Shown in pieces: positions 1 through 8,000 of a stretch of 14,043 bases of DNA. A model generated the notes under the pieces. That model was given only the letters and a program-made list of their open reading frames with translations, did no database searches and had not been told where the DNA came from. The DNA is from an uncultured Oscillospiraceae bacterium (GTDB taxonomy: Bacteria > Bacillota > Clostridia > Oscillospirales > Oscillospiraceae): NCBI GenBank assembly GCA_934670025.1, contig CAKUOS010000052.1, forward strand, positions 1-14,043, written 5' to 3'. Position 1 is the stretch's first letter. Each line of letters opens with the position of its first letter. Position numbers and translations under genes: made by a program.

Positions 1-110
1 GCCTTGACACGTTTGACGTTGGGCTTCCATGCACGGTTCGCACGTCTGTGAGAATGGGAGACCTTGATACCGAATGTCACGCCCTTGCCGCAGATATCGC
101 ATTTTGCCAT
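1..110 (-). CDS. rpmB: 50S ribosomal protein L28, 5' part (gene runs off the left edge)
   Basis: This is the N-terminal part of ribosomal protein L28, a small component of the large ribosomal subunit. Reading the minus strand from the ATG at 110-108 gives a start MAKCDICGKG, followed by HSHRR and a basic stretch with NRAWKPN, which are hallmarks of bacterial L28. The two cysteines at residues 4 and 7 (CxxC) are half of the zinc-binding set of the cysteine-containing L28 form; the other half would lie beyond the edge. About 36 of the roughly 60 codons are visible, with no stop. A strong AAGGAGGTG ribosome binding site lies at 125-117. The gene is transcribed away from hprK from its own promoter at about 200-172, so it is not part of the neighbouring units. 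Confidence 0.95.
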   Translation of the reverse strand, partial: MAKCDICGKGVTFGIKVSHSHRRANRAWKPNVKRVK

Positions 111-116
111 CAGTTG

Positions 117-125
117 CACCTCCTT
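117..125 (-). promoter_or_regulatory. rpmB ribosome binding site
   Basis: On the minus strand AAGGAGGTG lies six bases before the ATG of rpmB. It is a near-perfect match to the anti-Shine-Dalgarno sequence, as expected for a highly translated ribosomal protein. Confidence 0.85.
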
Positions 126-171
126 GCCGCCAGAAAATTAAGGTTCAGACGCTCACAAAGCGCCGACAAAT

Positions 172-200
172 ATATTAACAGATGTTTCTTTAAAATGCAA
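172..200 (-). promoter_or_regulatory. Candidate leftward promoter for rpmB
   Basis: On the minus strand a -35-like TTGCAT (200-195) is followed after 17 bp by TAATAT (177-172) with a TG dinucleotide one base upstream, giving an extended -10. An alternative -10, TATATT (174-169), overlaps it. The -35 matches only 3 of 6 consensus bases, so the exact hexamers are uncertain, but the AT-rich block at about 155-230 is the only plausible promoter region for rpmB. The 5' untranslated leader would be about 55 nt. Confidence 0.5.
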
Positions 201-247
201 GTATTTTTTTCGGGAAAAAAGTGAAAATTTCTCGCTGCGGCGGCCGC

Positions 248-273
248 GGGAATTTCCCTGTTGCCAAACAGGG
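248..273. repeat. Two overlapping palindromes at the hprK -35 box (operator-like)
   Basis: GGGAA-T-TTCCC (248-258) is a perfect 11-bp palindrome. It shares its CCC with a second inverted repeat, CCCTGTT-N4-AACAGGG (256-273, 7-bp arms, no mismatch). The second one contains the -35 hexamer TTGCCA of the hprK promoter. No T-run follows and no gene reads into it from the left on the plus strand, so a terminator is unlikely. A repressor operator is the simplest reading, which is inference. Confidence 0.55.
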
Positions 274-289
274 CGCAAACGGCTATAAT
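261..289 (+). promoter_or_regulatory. hprK promoter (vegetative sigma factor type)
   Basis: TTGCCA (261-266) and a perfect TATAAT (284-289) are separated by 17 bp, the optimal spacing for the housekeeping sigma factor. Transcription should start near 296, leaving a leader of about 23 nt before the GTG at 319. The -35 lies inside an inverted repeat. Confidence 0.8.
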
Positions 290-318
290 CAAATCAGAAA
301 CAAAAACGAGGTGATTGC

Positions 319-1260
319 GTGGCGAATACCTACACCGTCCTGCTCTCCGAGCTTGTGGACGAGTTTAAACTTGATTTTTTTTACCGTTCCACGGATTATG
401 AGAAGATCCATGTGACGGTCGACGATATCAGCCGACCGGGCCTGCATCTGGCCGGTTTTTTCGACCATTTTGAGCCCATGCGCGTGTATGTCTGCGGCAC
501 CGTGGAAAATGCGTATCTGGAAAAGCTCACGCATGAGGAGCGGCTGATTATTTTCGACCATTTCCTGTCCTACAAATGCCCGGCGCTCATCCTCGCGCGC
601 GGCTATGAGCCGATGCCCGAGTGTCTGGAGATGGCGAAAAAATACGATGTGACCGTGCTGGGCACGAAGGTCACGACGTCCTATATCGTTTCGAGCCTTA
701 TTACCTACCTCAAAAGCGCGCTCGCGCCGCGCGTCACGCGCCACGGCGTGCTGGTCGAAATTTACGGTGAAGGCATCCTCATCAACGGCGACAGCGGCAT
801 CGGCAAGAGCGAGACGGCCATCGAGCTTGTCAAGCGCGGCCACCGCCTGATCGCCGACGACGCGGTCGAGATCAAGAAAGTCTCCGGACACGAGCTCATC
901 GGCTCTGCGCCGCCGGTTCTGAAGCACTATATCGAGCTGCGCGGCATCGGCGTTATCAACGTGGCGAAGCTGTTCGGCATGGGCGCAGTCAAGGAGAGCT
1001 CGACGATCGACCTCATCATCAATATGGTGCCCTGGCGCGATGGCGAGGCGTATGACCGGCTCGGCATGGAGACGCAGTACACCGAAATACTCGACGTCAA
1101 CGTCCCGTCCATCACGGTCCCCATCACGCCCGGACGAAACCTGGCCGTCATCTTTGAGGTCGCGGCCATGAATAACCGCCAGAAGCGCATGGGCTACAAC
1201 GCGGCCGTCGAATTCACCGAACAGATGAGCCGCTACTTCACCGAGCGCGGCGACGAATAA
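319..1260 (+). CDS. hprK: HPr kinase/phosphorylase
   Basis: This bifunctional cytoplasmic enzyme phosphorylates and dephosphorylates the regulatory serine (Ser46) of HPr, and so sets carbon catabolite control in Firmicutes. The product is 313 residues, close to the usual 305-320. The N-terminal domain spans about 1-130. The C-terminal kinase domain shows the conserved RHG (H142), the P-loop GDSGIGKS (157-164, K163), an ADD acidic pair (D180/D181) and the family signature ELRGIGVINV (206-215). The start is the GTG at 319, placed four bases after GAGGTGA (308-314). An ATG-less start is common in this family. It stands alone: its own strong promoter lies upstream and a hairpin terminator downstream. 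No HPr or Crh gene is in the window, so its substrate is encoded elsewhere. Confidence 0.97.
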   Translation: MANTYTVLLSELVDEFKLDFFYRSTDYEKIHVTVDDISRPGLHLAGFFDHFEPMRVYVCGTVENAYLEKLTHEERLIIFDHFLSYKCPALILARGYEPMPECLEMAKKYDVTVLGTKVTTSYIVSSLITYLKSALAPRVTRHGVLVEIYGEGILINGDSGIGKSETAIELVKRGHRLIADDAVEIKKVSGHELIGSAPPVLKHYIELRGIGVINVAKLFGMGAVKESSTIDLIINMVPWRDGEAYDRLGMETQYTEILDVNVPSITVPITPGRNLAVIFEVAAMNNRQKRMGYNAAVEFTEQMSRYFTERGDE

Positions 1261-1277
1261 CAAAAACGAAAAAACGG

Positions 1278-1319
1278 GAGGAAGCTGCGCCGGTGCGCGC
1301 GGCTTCCTCTTTTATTTTT
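1278..1319 (+). terminator. Intrinsic terminator of hprK
   Basis: Perfect 8-bp arms GAGGAAGC (1278-1285) and GCTTCCTC (1302-1309) enclose a GC-rich loop that can itself pair (GCGC-CGGT-GCGC). They are followed by TTTTATTTTT (1310-1319) and preceded by an A-rich stretch. It begins 18 bp after the hprK stop and separates hprK from murB. Confidence 0.85.
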
Positions 1320-1329
1320 ATCCGGAATG

Positions 1330-1338
1330 TGATATGAT
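1330..1338 (+). promoter_or_regulatory. Extended -10 promoter for the murB-rapZ-yvcK-whiA-dnaE unit
   Basis: TGATATGAT is a TGn-extended -10 (TATGAT at 1333-1338, 5 of 6 consensus bases). No good -35 is visible at 16-18 bp; that place is taken by the T-tract of the hprK terminator. Predicted start of transcription is near 1345, about 22 nt before the murB ATG at 1367. This placement argues against an upstream murB start at 1334, which would lie inside the -10. Confidence 0.55.
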
Positions 1339-1366
1339 GAGCAAAATAAAACACCCGGAGGCGTTT

Positions 1367-2284
1367 ATGCGGATGCTGGAAGCACAATATGAGGAGCTCC
1401 TGCGCGACTGCGCGGGGATCGAGCTGCGGAAGGATGAGCCGCTCAGCCGCCACACCTCCTTCCGCGTCGGAGGGCCGGCGCTGACGGCGTTCCCGAAGTC
1501 GGAACAGGAGCTGCGGCAGCTGCTGCAATGCGCGCACGCGCGCGGCATTGCGCTGCGCATCCTCGGCGCGGGCACGAACATCCTCGCACCGGACGGCGGC
1601 GTCGGCGGACTTGTCATCTGCCTGAAGGATGCGCTGTGCGGCCTGCGGTCGCTGGAAGACGACGCGATCGAGGCCTTCGCGGGCGAGAGCATGGCAAAGG
1701 CGGCCGTTTTTGCGCGCGACCTCGGCCTGACGGGACTGGAATTTGCGCACGGCATTCCCGGCACCGTCGGCGGCGGCGTGTACATGAACGCAGGCGCCTA
1801 CGGCGGCGAGATGCGGCAGGTCGTGCAGTCCGTCACGGTTTTGACGATGCAGGGCGAGAAGCGGACGTATACAGCGGAGCAGTCGGCGTTCGGCTACCGC
1901 ACGAGCGCGTATCAGCATATGGACTGCGTCATCGTCTCGGCGCGGCTGCGTCTGCAAAAGGGCGAGCGCGAGGCGATCACCGCACAGATGCGCGCGCTGA
2001 TGGAAAAGCGCCGCGCGTCGCAGCCGCTGGAGCTGCCGTCGGCCGGCAGCACGTTCAAGCGGCCTGCGGGCCACTACGCCGGGCAGCTCATCGAGCAGGC
2101 CGGGCTTAAAGGACAGGGCTTCGGCGGCGCGAAGGTCTCAGAAAAGCACGCGGGCTTTGTCGTCAATACCGGCGGGGCAAGCGCGGCGGATATTCTGCGG
2201 ACCATCCGGTTCGTTCAGGCGTGCGTGAAGGAGACTTCCGGTGTGGAACTGGAACCGGAGGTCCGGATCTGGCAGGAGGGGTAA
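1367..2284 (+). CDS. murB: UDP-N-acetylenolpyruvoylglucosamine reductase
   Basis: MurB reduces the enolpyruvyl group of UDP-GlcNAc-enolpyruvate with NADPH and bound FAD to make UDP-MurNAc, the second committed step of peptidoglycan precursor synthesis in the cytoplasm. At 305 residues it matches the shorter Gram-positive type (IIb). The FAD-binding part shows LSRHTSFRVGG (26-36), LGAGTNIL (66-73) and HGIPGTVGGG (128-137) followed by MNAGAYGGE (140-148). GYRTS (176-180) supplies the substrate-binding arginine. The proton-donating serine is in SAGSTFKRP (S228), and the C-terminal EPEVR (E298) carries the catalytic glutamate. The frame is open upstream to 1334, but GGAGG at 1357-1361 and the promoter position favour ATG 1367. 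It is first gene of a tight five-gene unit; one base separates it from rapZ. Confidence 0.97.
   Translation: MRMLEAQYEELLRDCAGIELRKDEPLSRHTSFRVGGPALTAFPKSEQELRQLLQCAHARGIALRILGAGTNILAPDGGVGGLVICLKDALCGLRSLEDDAIEAFAGESMAKAAVFARDLGLTGLEFAHGIPGTVGGGVYMNAGAYGGEMRQVVQSVTVLTMQGEKRTYTAEQSAFGYRTSAYQHMDCVIVSARLRLQKGEREAITAQMRALMEKRRASQPLELPSAGSTFKRPAGHYAGQLIEQAGLKGQGFGGAKVSEKHAGFVVNTGGASAADILRTIRFVQACVKETSGVELEPEVRIWQEG
2274..2281 (+). promoter_or_regulatory. rapZ ribosome binding site, decides the start
   Basis: AGGAGGGG lies within the last codons of murB and ends four bases before ATG 2286. It selects that start over an in-frame codon at 2241 deep inside murB. Confidence 0.8.
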
Positions 2285-2285
2285 T

Positions 2286-3146
2286 ATGCAATTTGTGATA
2301 ATTTCCGGGATGTCCGGTGCGGGCAAGAGCCGGGCTGCGTCCGATCTGGAGGATCTGGGCTTTTACTGCGTGGACAATATGCCCGCGGAGATGATCCCGC
2401 AGTTCGCGCAGCTGTGTCTGGCGACGAAGGGCCGGTATGAAAAGGTCGCGCTCGTGACGGACGTGCGCGCGAGCATGACGTTCGACGCGCTGTTTCAGGC
2501 GCTGCAAAAGCTCGACGATATGCGCCTGCAATATTCCATTTATTATATTGAGGCCGCGACGGAGGCCATCATCAAGCGCTATAAGGAGACGCGGCGGCTG
2601 CACCCGCTGATGAAGGACGGTTCTTCGCTCGAAGACGCCATCGCGCGCGAGCGCGCGCTGCTCGCGCCGGTCCGCAACCGCGCCAGCGCCATCATCGATA
2701 CGACGAATCTGTCCACCGGCAAGCTGCGCGGGATGCTCATCGACCTCGTCGCCGGCGGCGTACACGAGCATTCCATGAACGTGCGCGTGTCGTCCTTCGG
2801 GTTCAAATACGGGCTGCCGCTTGACGCCGATCTGGTCTTTGACGTGCGCTTCCTGCCGAATCCGTATTACATTCCCGAACTCAAGAATAAGACCGGGCTG
2901 GATGAGCCGGTCCGGAACTTTGTGTTCAAATACCAGCAGACGCTCGATTTCATAGAGAAGATCGAGGATCTGCTGTCGTTCCTGCTGCCCAATTTCCTCG
3001 ACGAGGGCAAGACCGACGTCGTCATCGCCATCGGCTGCACGGGCGGCAAGCACCGCAGCGTCTGCATCGCGTGCGAGCTGGCGGACTTCATTTCGAAAAA
3101 GGGCTATGCGACGACGCTTGGCCACCGCGACATGGGCAGAAGGTGA
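2286..3146 (+). CDS. rapZ: RapZ/YvcJ family nucleotide-binding protein
   Basis: This belongs to the RapZ (YvcJ) P-loop family. E. coli RapZ binds glucosamine-6-phosphate and steers decay of the small RNA GlmZ, so controlling GlmS; B. subtilis YvcJ hydrolyses nucleotides and affects competence. The product has 286 residues, the family norm. Visible are the Walker A motif GMSGAGKS (8-15), FYCVDNMP (26-33), TDVR (58-61), the YKETRRLHPL block (99-108) and the C-terminal GCTGGKHRS signature (250-258), which sits in the C-terminal domain that in E. coli carries RNA and sugar binding. Whether this protein acts on an RNA here cannot be seen, because the GlmZ system is enterobacterial. Position between murB and yvcK fits a role in amino-sugar supply to the wall (inference). 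Confidence 0.95.
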   Translation: MQFVIISGMSGAGKSRAASDLEDLGFYCVDNMPAEMIPQFAQLCLATKGRYEKVALVTDVRASMTFDALFQALQKLDDMRLQYSIYYIEAATEAIIKRYKETRRLHPLMKDGSSLEDAIARERALLAPVRNRASAIIDTTNLSTGKLRGMLIDLVAGGVHEHSMNVRVSSFGFKYGLPLDADLVFDVRFLPNPYYIPELKNKTGLDEPVRNFVFKYQQTLDFIEKIEDLLSFLLPNFLDEGKTDVVIAIGCTGGKHRSVCIACELADFISKKGYATTLGHRDMGRR

Positions 3147-3151
3147 GCGCA

Positions 3152-4165
3152 ATGGCAGAAAATTCTGAGCAGATCCGCCTTTATGAGCCGCGCAGGCGGC
3201 CGCCGCGCATTGCCGCCATCGGCGGCGGACACGGATTGTCCGCGATGCTGCGCGGTCTGAAGACCTATACGAAGGATATCACGGCCATCGTGACCGTCGC
3301 CGACGACGGCGGCGGCTCCGGAATGCTGCGTGAGGATCTCGGGATGCTGCCGCCGGGCGACATCCGCAACTGCATTCTCGCCCTGGCCAACACCGAGCCG
3401 ACTATGCAGCAGCTTTTAAACTACCGCTTTACCGAGGGGAGCCTCGCCGGGCAGAGCTTCGGCAATCTCTTTCTTGCCGCGATGAACGGCATCTCCGGTT
3501 CGTTCGACGAGGCGGTACACCGTATGGGAGACGTTCTGGCCATCACGGGCAAGGTGCTGCCGGTGACGAACCAGAACGTGAACCTTGAAGCCGAGTTCCA
3601 CGACGGCAGCTGCACGCTCGGCGAGAGCAAGATCTACTACGCAAAAAAGGTCAATAACTCCCGCATCCGCAAGGTGCGCCTCGTACCCGAACGTCCGGAG
3701 GCACTTCCGGAGAGCGTGGAGGCTATTTTAAACGCTGACGTGATCGTCATCGGTCCGGGGAGCCTCTATACGAGCATCATCCCGAACTTCCTCGTGCGCG
3801 GCATCTCCGACGCCGTGCGCAAAAGCGGCGCGCTGAAGCTCTACATACTGAACATCATGACGCAGGACGGCGAAACGGACGGCTACGACGCCGACGACCA
3901 CGTCCGCGCCATTCTGGAGCACGCAGGCCCGGGCGTCATGGACGTGTGCATCGCCAACAATACGCCCGTGCCGCCCGAAATTATGGCGCCGTATGCCGCC
4001 GAGGGCGTGACGCAGCTGCCCATGACGCGCGCGGACATCGAGCAGATGGGCATCGCCGTGCGCGAATTCCCGCTGCTCGAGCCGGGACGCTTTATCCGCC
4101 ATAATTCCGATGCGCTGGCGCGCGCGATCCTGTCCGTGTGGCAGGAATTCCGCAAGAAGAGATAG
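3152..4165 (+). CDS. yvcK: YvcK-type gluconeogenesis factor (CofD-like fold)
   Basis: YvcK proteins (CuvA in mycobacteria) are needed for growth on gluconeogenic carbon sources, and for cell shape and correct localisation of penicillin-binding protein PBP1; homologues bind UDP-sugars such as UDP-GlcNAc. The fold is that of 2-phospho-L-lactate transferase (CofD), but no transferase reaction is established. The 337-residue product has a glycine-rich nucleotide loop IGGGHGLS (23-30), the ADDGGGSG signature (50-57) and LPPGDIRNC (66-74), then GPGSLYTSI in the central part. The first 18 residues are a basic, probably disordered extension. ATG 3152 is preferred because AAGGTGA (3140-3146) lies five bases upstream, overlapping the rapZ stop; a GTG at 3143 (GTGA overlap) is a weaker alternative. 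Five bases separate it from rapZ, so the two are probably translationally coupled. Confidence 0.95.
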   Translation: MAENSEQIRLYEPRRRPPRIAAIGGGHGLSAMLRGLKTYTKDITAIVTVADDGGGSGMLREDLGMLPPGDIRNCILALANTEPTMQQLLNYRFTEGSLAGQSFGNLFLAAMNGISGSFDEAVHRMGDVLAITGKVLPVTNQNVNLEAEFHDGSCTLGESKIYYAKKVNNSRIRKVRLVPERPEALPESVEAILNADVIVIGPGSLYTSIIPNFLVRGISDAVRKSGALKLYILNIMTQDGETDGYDADDHVRAILEHAGPGVMDVCIANNTPVPPEIMAPYAAEGVTQLPMTRADIEQMGIAVREFPLLEPGRFIRHNSDALARAILSVWQEFRKKR

Positions 4166-4181
4166 AAAGGGGACGAGGGCC

Positions 4182-5081
4182 ATGTCGTTTTCCGGAAATG
4201 TCAAGCAGGAGCTGTGCCGGCTTCCCGCCGGCCGCCGACAGGAGGCTGCCGCCGAGCTCTACGGGGCGTTTCTCTACTGCAACGCCTTTACCGCAGACCT
4301 CATCCGCATCACGACCGAGTCGCAGGATTTTGCCGCGCGCCTGCCGCGCCTGATGAAAAAGGTCTTCGGCTTCCCATTCGATCAGGAACCGGAGGCCGGG
4401 CAGACGGGCAAGCTGCTGTTTTCCGTGACCTCCGCGGAGAAGATCCATAAGATCTTCGCGCAGTTCGGCCTGTCGGCCAAAAAGGACGTGACGCTGCACG
4501 TCAACTTCGGCATCCTCGAAGAAGACGACGAGCGGATGGCGTTTCTGCGCGGCGCGTTTCTTGCCGGCGGCTCTGTCACGGATCCCGCCAAACGCTATCA
4601 TCTCGAACTGACAACGTCGCACTATAAGGTCAGCCGCGAGACGTGCGCGCTGCTGCTGGACGCCGGGTTTTCGCCGAAGGAGACGATGCGCGGCGGCAAC
4701 AGCATCCTGTATTTCAAGCAGAGCGACCTCATCGAGGATCTGCTGACGGCCATCGGCGCGCCGGTGTGCGCGATGGGCGTGATGGAGGCCAAGGTCGAAA
4801 AGGATCTGCGCAACGGCGTCAACCGCCGCGTCAACTGCGAGACGGCGAACCTTACCAAGGTCGTCGACGCATCGATGGAGCAGGTCGCGGCCATCAGGCG
4901 GCTGCAAAAGCGCGGGCAGCTCGATACGCTGCCGCCGAAGCTGAAGGAAACGGCGCTTTTGCGCCTGCATAACCCCGAGGCGACGTTACAGGAGCTGGCC
5001 GATATGCCCGATCCGCCCGTTTCGAAATCCGCCATGAACCACCGGATGCGCAAGCTCGTCGCGCTTGCCGCGGAGGAGTAA
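4182..5081 (+). CDS. whiA: WhiA family DNA-binding regulator
   Basis: WhiA is a conserved Gram-positive protein that fuses a degenerate LAGLIDADG homing-endonuclease-like domain with a C-terminal helix-turn-helix. In Streptomyces it activates sporulation-septation genes together with WhiB; in B. subtilis it is nucleoid-associated and affects division and chromosome segregation. The 299-residue product shows the LAGLIDADG-like block FLRGAFLAGGSVTDP (121-135), in which the catalytic acidic residue of true endonucleases is absent, and a helix-turn-helix region from about 220 to 295 (NLTKVVDAS, LQELADMPDPPVSKSAMNHR). AAAGGGGA (4166-4173) sets ATG 4182. It follows yvcK by 16 bp and precedes dnaE by 11 bp. 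The rapZ-yvcK-whiA order is the usual one in Firmicutes and supports all three calls. Confidence 0.96.
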   Translation: MSFSGNVKQELCRLPAGRRQEAAAELYGAFLYCNAFTADLIRITTESQDFAARLPRLMKKVFGFPFDQEPEAGQTGKLLFSVTSAEKIHKIFAQFGLSAKKDVTLHVNFGILEEDDERMAFLRGAFLAGGSVTDPAKRYHLELTTSHYKVSRETCALLLDAGFSPKETMRGGNSILYFKQSDLIEDLLTAIGAPVCAMGVMEAKVEKDLRNGVNRRVNCETANLTKVVDASMEQVAAIRRLQKRGQLDTLPPKLKETALLRLHNPEATLQELADMPDPPVSKSAMNHRMRKLVALAAEE

Positions 5082-5092
5082 GGAGAAACCAG

Positions 5093-8000
5093 ATGGGATT
5101 TGTACATTTGCACGTCCACAGTGAATACAGTCTGCTCGACGGCGCGTGCCGCATCGGCTCGATGATGGACCGCGTGCAGGAGCTTGGCCAGACGGCCATC
5201 GCCCTGACCGACCACGGCGTCATGTACGGTACGATCGATTTTTACCGTGCCGCGCAGAAGGCCGGGATCAAGCCGATTATCGGCTGTGAGGTCTATGTCG
5301 CGCGGCGCACGCGGCACGACAAGGTTTTCGGCGTCGATAAGGAGCCGTATCATCTCGTCCTGCTGTGCGAGAACGAGACGGGCTACCGCAACCTCAGCTA
5401 TATGGTCTCGCTCGGCTTCACCGAGGGCTTTTATAACCGCCCGCGCGTGGATATGGAGCTGCTGCGCGAACATCACGAGGGCCTCATCGCGCTCTCGGCG
5501 TGTCTGGCCGGCCGCATCCCGCAGGCGTATATGCAGAGCGACGAAAAAGAAGCCGAGGCCGCCGCACGCGAATACGCGGAAATTTTCGGCCCGGAGCATT
5601 TCTATCTGGAATTGCAGGATCACGGCATCGCCGAGCAGCGCATGGTCAACGCGAAGATCCGCCGGCTTGCGGAAAAGCTGGAGCTGCCGCTCGTCGTGAC
5701 GAACGACGCGCATTATCTGCGGAAAACGGACGCGAAGATGCAGGACGTGCTGCTGTGCATCCAGACCGGCAAGACCATCAACGACGAAAACCGGATGCGC
5801 TTTGAGACGGAGGAGTTCTATCTCAAGAGCGAGGAAGAGATGCGCGCGCTGTTCCCGGACGTTCCGGAGGCGTTTGACAATACGGTGAAGATCGCCGAAC
5901 GCTGCAACGTGGAATTCACGTTCGGCAAGTATTTCCTCCCGGAATTCAAGCTGCCCGCGGGCGTGACGAGCCTTTCCTACCTCAAAAAGCTCTGCGACGA
6001 GGGCTTCCGCGAGCTTTACAGCACGGCGCACCCCGAATACCGCAGACAGCTTGAATATGAGATCGACATGATCGAGAAGATGGGCTTCACCGACTACTTC
6101 CTGATCGTGTCCGATTTTGTGCGCTTTGCAAAATCCGCTGGCATTCCCGTGGGGCCCGGACGCGGCAGCGCGGCAGGCTCGATGGTGACGTACTGCCTGC
6201 ACATCACAGAGATCGATCCCATGAAATACGGGCTTTATTTCGAGCGCTTCCTCAATCCCGCGCGCGTGACGATGCCCGATATCGATATGGACTTCGGCGA
6301 TACGCGCCGGGCGGAGGTCGTCGACTACGTCCGTCAGAAATACGGCGAGGATCACGTCGCGCAGATCGTCACGTTCGGTACGATGGCCGCACGCGGTTCG
6401 ATCCGCGACGTCGGCCGCGTGCTGAATTTCACCTACGCCGAGACGGACGCGGTGGCAAAGCTCGTGCCGCCGACGCCGCATATGACGCTTAAGGACGCGC
6501 TGAAGCAGTCGCCGCAGCTGCGGCAGATGTACGACGGCGACGAACGGGTCAAAGAGCTGGTCGACACGGCGATGGCGCTCGAAGGAATGCCGCGCAACAC
6601 CTCGACGCACGCGGCCGGCGTGGTCATCACGAAGCTCCCGGTCTACAACTATGTCCCGCTTGCCACAAACGACGGTACCATCGTCACGGAATACACCATG
6701 ACGACGCTCGAGGAGCTGGGGCTTCTGAAGATGGACTTTCTCGGCCTGCGCAACATCACCGTCATCGACGACGCCATCCGCGACATCCGCAGGACCGACC
6801 CGGAGTTTTCCATGTCCCGCGTCAAGGACGACGACCCGGCCGTCATGGATATGCTCACGCAGGGCAGGACGGCCGGCGTGTTCCAGATGGAATCGACCGG
6901 CATGACCGGCGTGTGCATGGGTCTGAAGCCGCAGTCGATCGAGGATCTTTCCATCATCGTCGCGGCCTACCGCCCGGGCCCGATGGAGTCTATCCCGCGC
7001 CTGGTCGCCTGCAAGCAGGATCCCTCGCTCGTCAAGTATAAGCACCCCATGCTCGAACCCATTTTGTCCGTCACCTACGGCTGCATCCTCTATCAGGAAC
7101 AGGTCATCGAGATCTTCCGCAAGCTCGCGGGCTACTCGCTCGGGCAGGCCGACATGGTGCGCCGCGCGATGAGCAAGAAAAAGGTCAAGGATATCGAAAA
7201 AGAGCGCGGCGCGTTCATAAACGGCGACGCTTCGCGGAATATCTGCGGCTGCGTGGCCAACGGCATCCCGGAAAACGTCGCGGCGGACATCTATAACGAG
7301 ATGTACGACTTTGCGAACTACGCCTTCAACAAGGCGCATTCGGTCTGCTACGCGGTCATCGCGTATCAGACGGCGTGGTTCAAGTATTATTATCCGCGCG
7401 AGTATATGGCGGCGCTCATGACCTCGGTGCTCGACAGCTCGGTCAAGATCTCCGAGTATATCGCCGAGTGCCGCGCGATGGGCATCAGGCTCCTGCCGCC
7501 CGACATCAACGAATCGAACGACAATTTTACCGTCGTGCCCGACGGCATCCGCTTCGGCCTTGCGGCCATCAAGAATATCGGCCGCGGCTTTATCCAGAAG
7601 GTCATGGCCGAGCGCGAGCAGAACGGCCGCTTTACGAGTCTGGAGGATTTCGCGCTGCGGATGTACGGGACAGACCTCAATAAGCGCGCGCTGGAGAATC
7701 TCATCAAGGCCGGCGCCTGCGACGGCTTCGGGCTCAACCGCGCGCAGATGCTTCAGATCTATGAGCTGGTGCTCGACGCAGCGGCAAATCAGAAAAACCG
7801 CAATGTCGAAGGCCAGCTGGGGATGTTCGACCTGCTTTCGGACGATACCGCGCCGGTCATGCCGGCCATCGCCGTACCGGATATCCCGGAGCTGAGCGCG
7901 CAGGAGCGCATGGCGCTGGAAAAGCAGACGACAGGGCTGTACCTCTCCGGTCATCCGATGGACGACTACCGTCCGATGCTGCGCGGCATGGACGTCGTGC

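Noticed and set aside
289..1263. Open frame of 324 codons on the minus strand covering all of hprK
   Set aside because: Mirror of hprK codon bias. Its start falls at the hprK terminator and its end in the hprK promoter, and the translated product has no recognisable features.
4302..4586. WhiA as an active homing endonuclease or intron remnant
   Set aside because: The LAGLIDADG-like block is degenerate, as in all WhiA proteins, and the gene sits in its usual place after yvcK.
4622..7954. Open frame of 1110 codons on the minus strand, opposite whiA and dnaE
   Set aside because: It is a shadow produced by GC-rich codon use of the sense genes. Its product is rich in H, R, D, A and V with no domain pattern, it crosses the whiA-dnaE junction, and the sense strand carries undoubted conserved genes.
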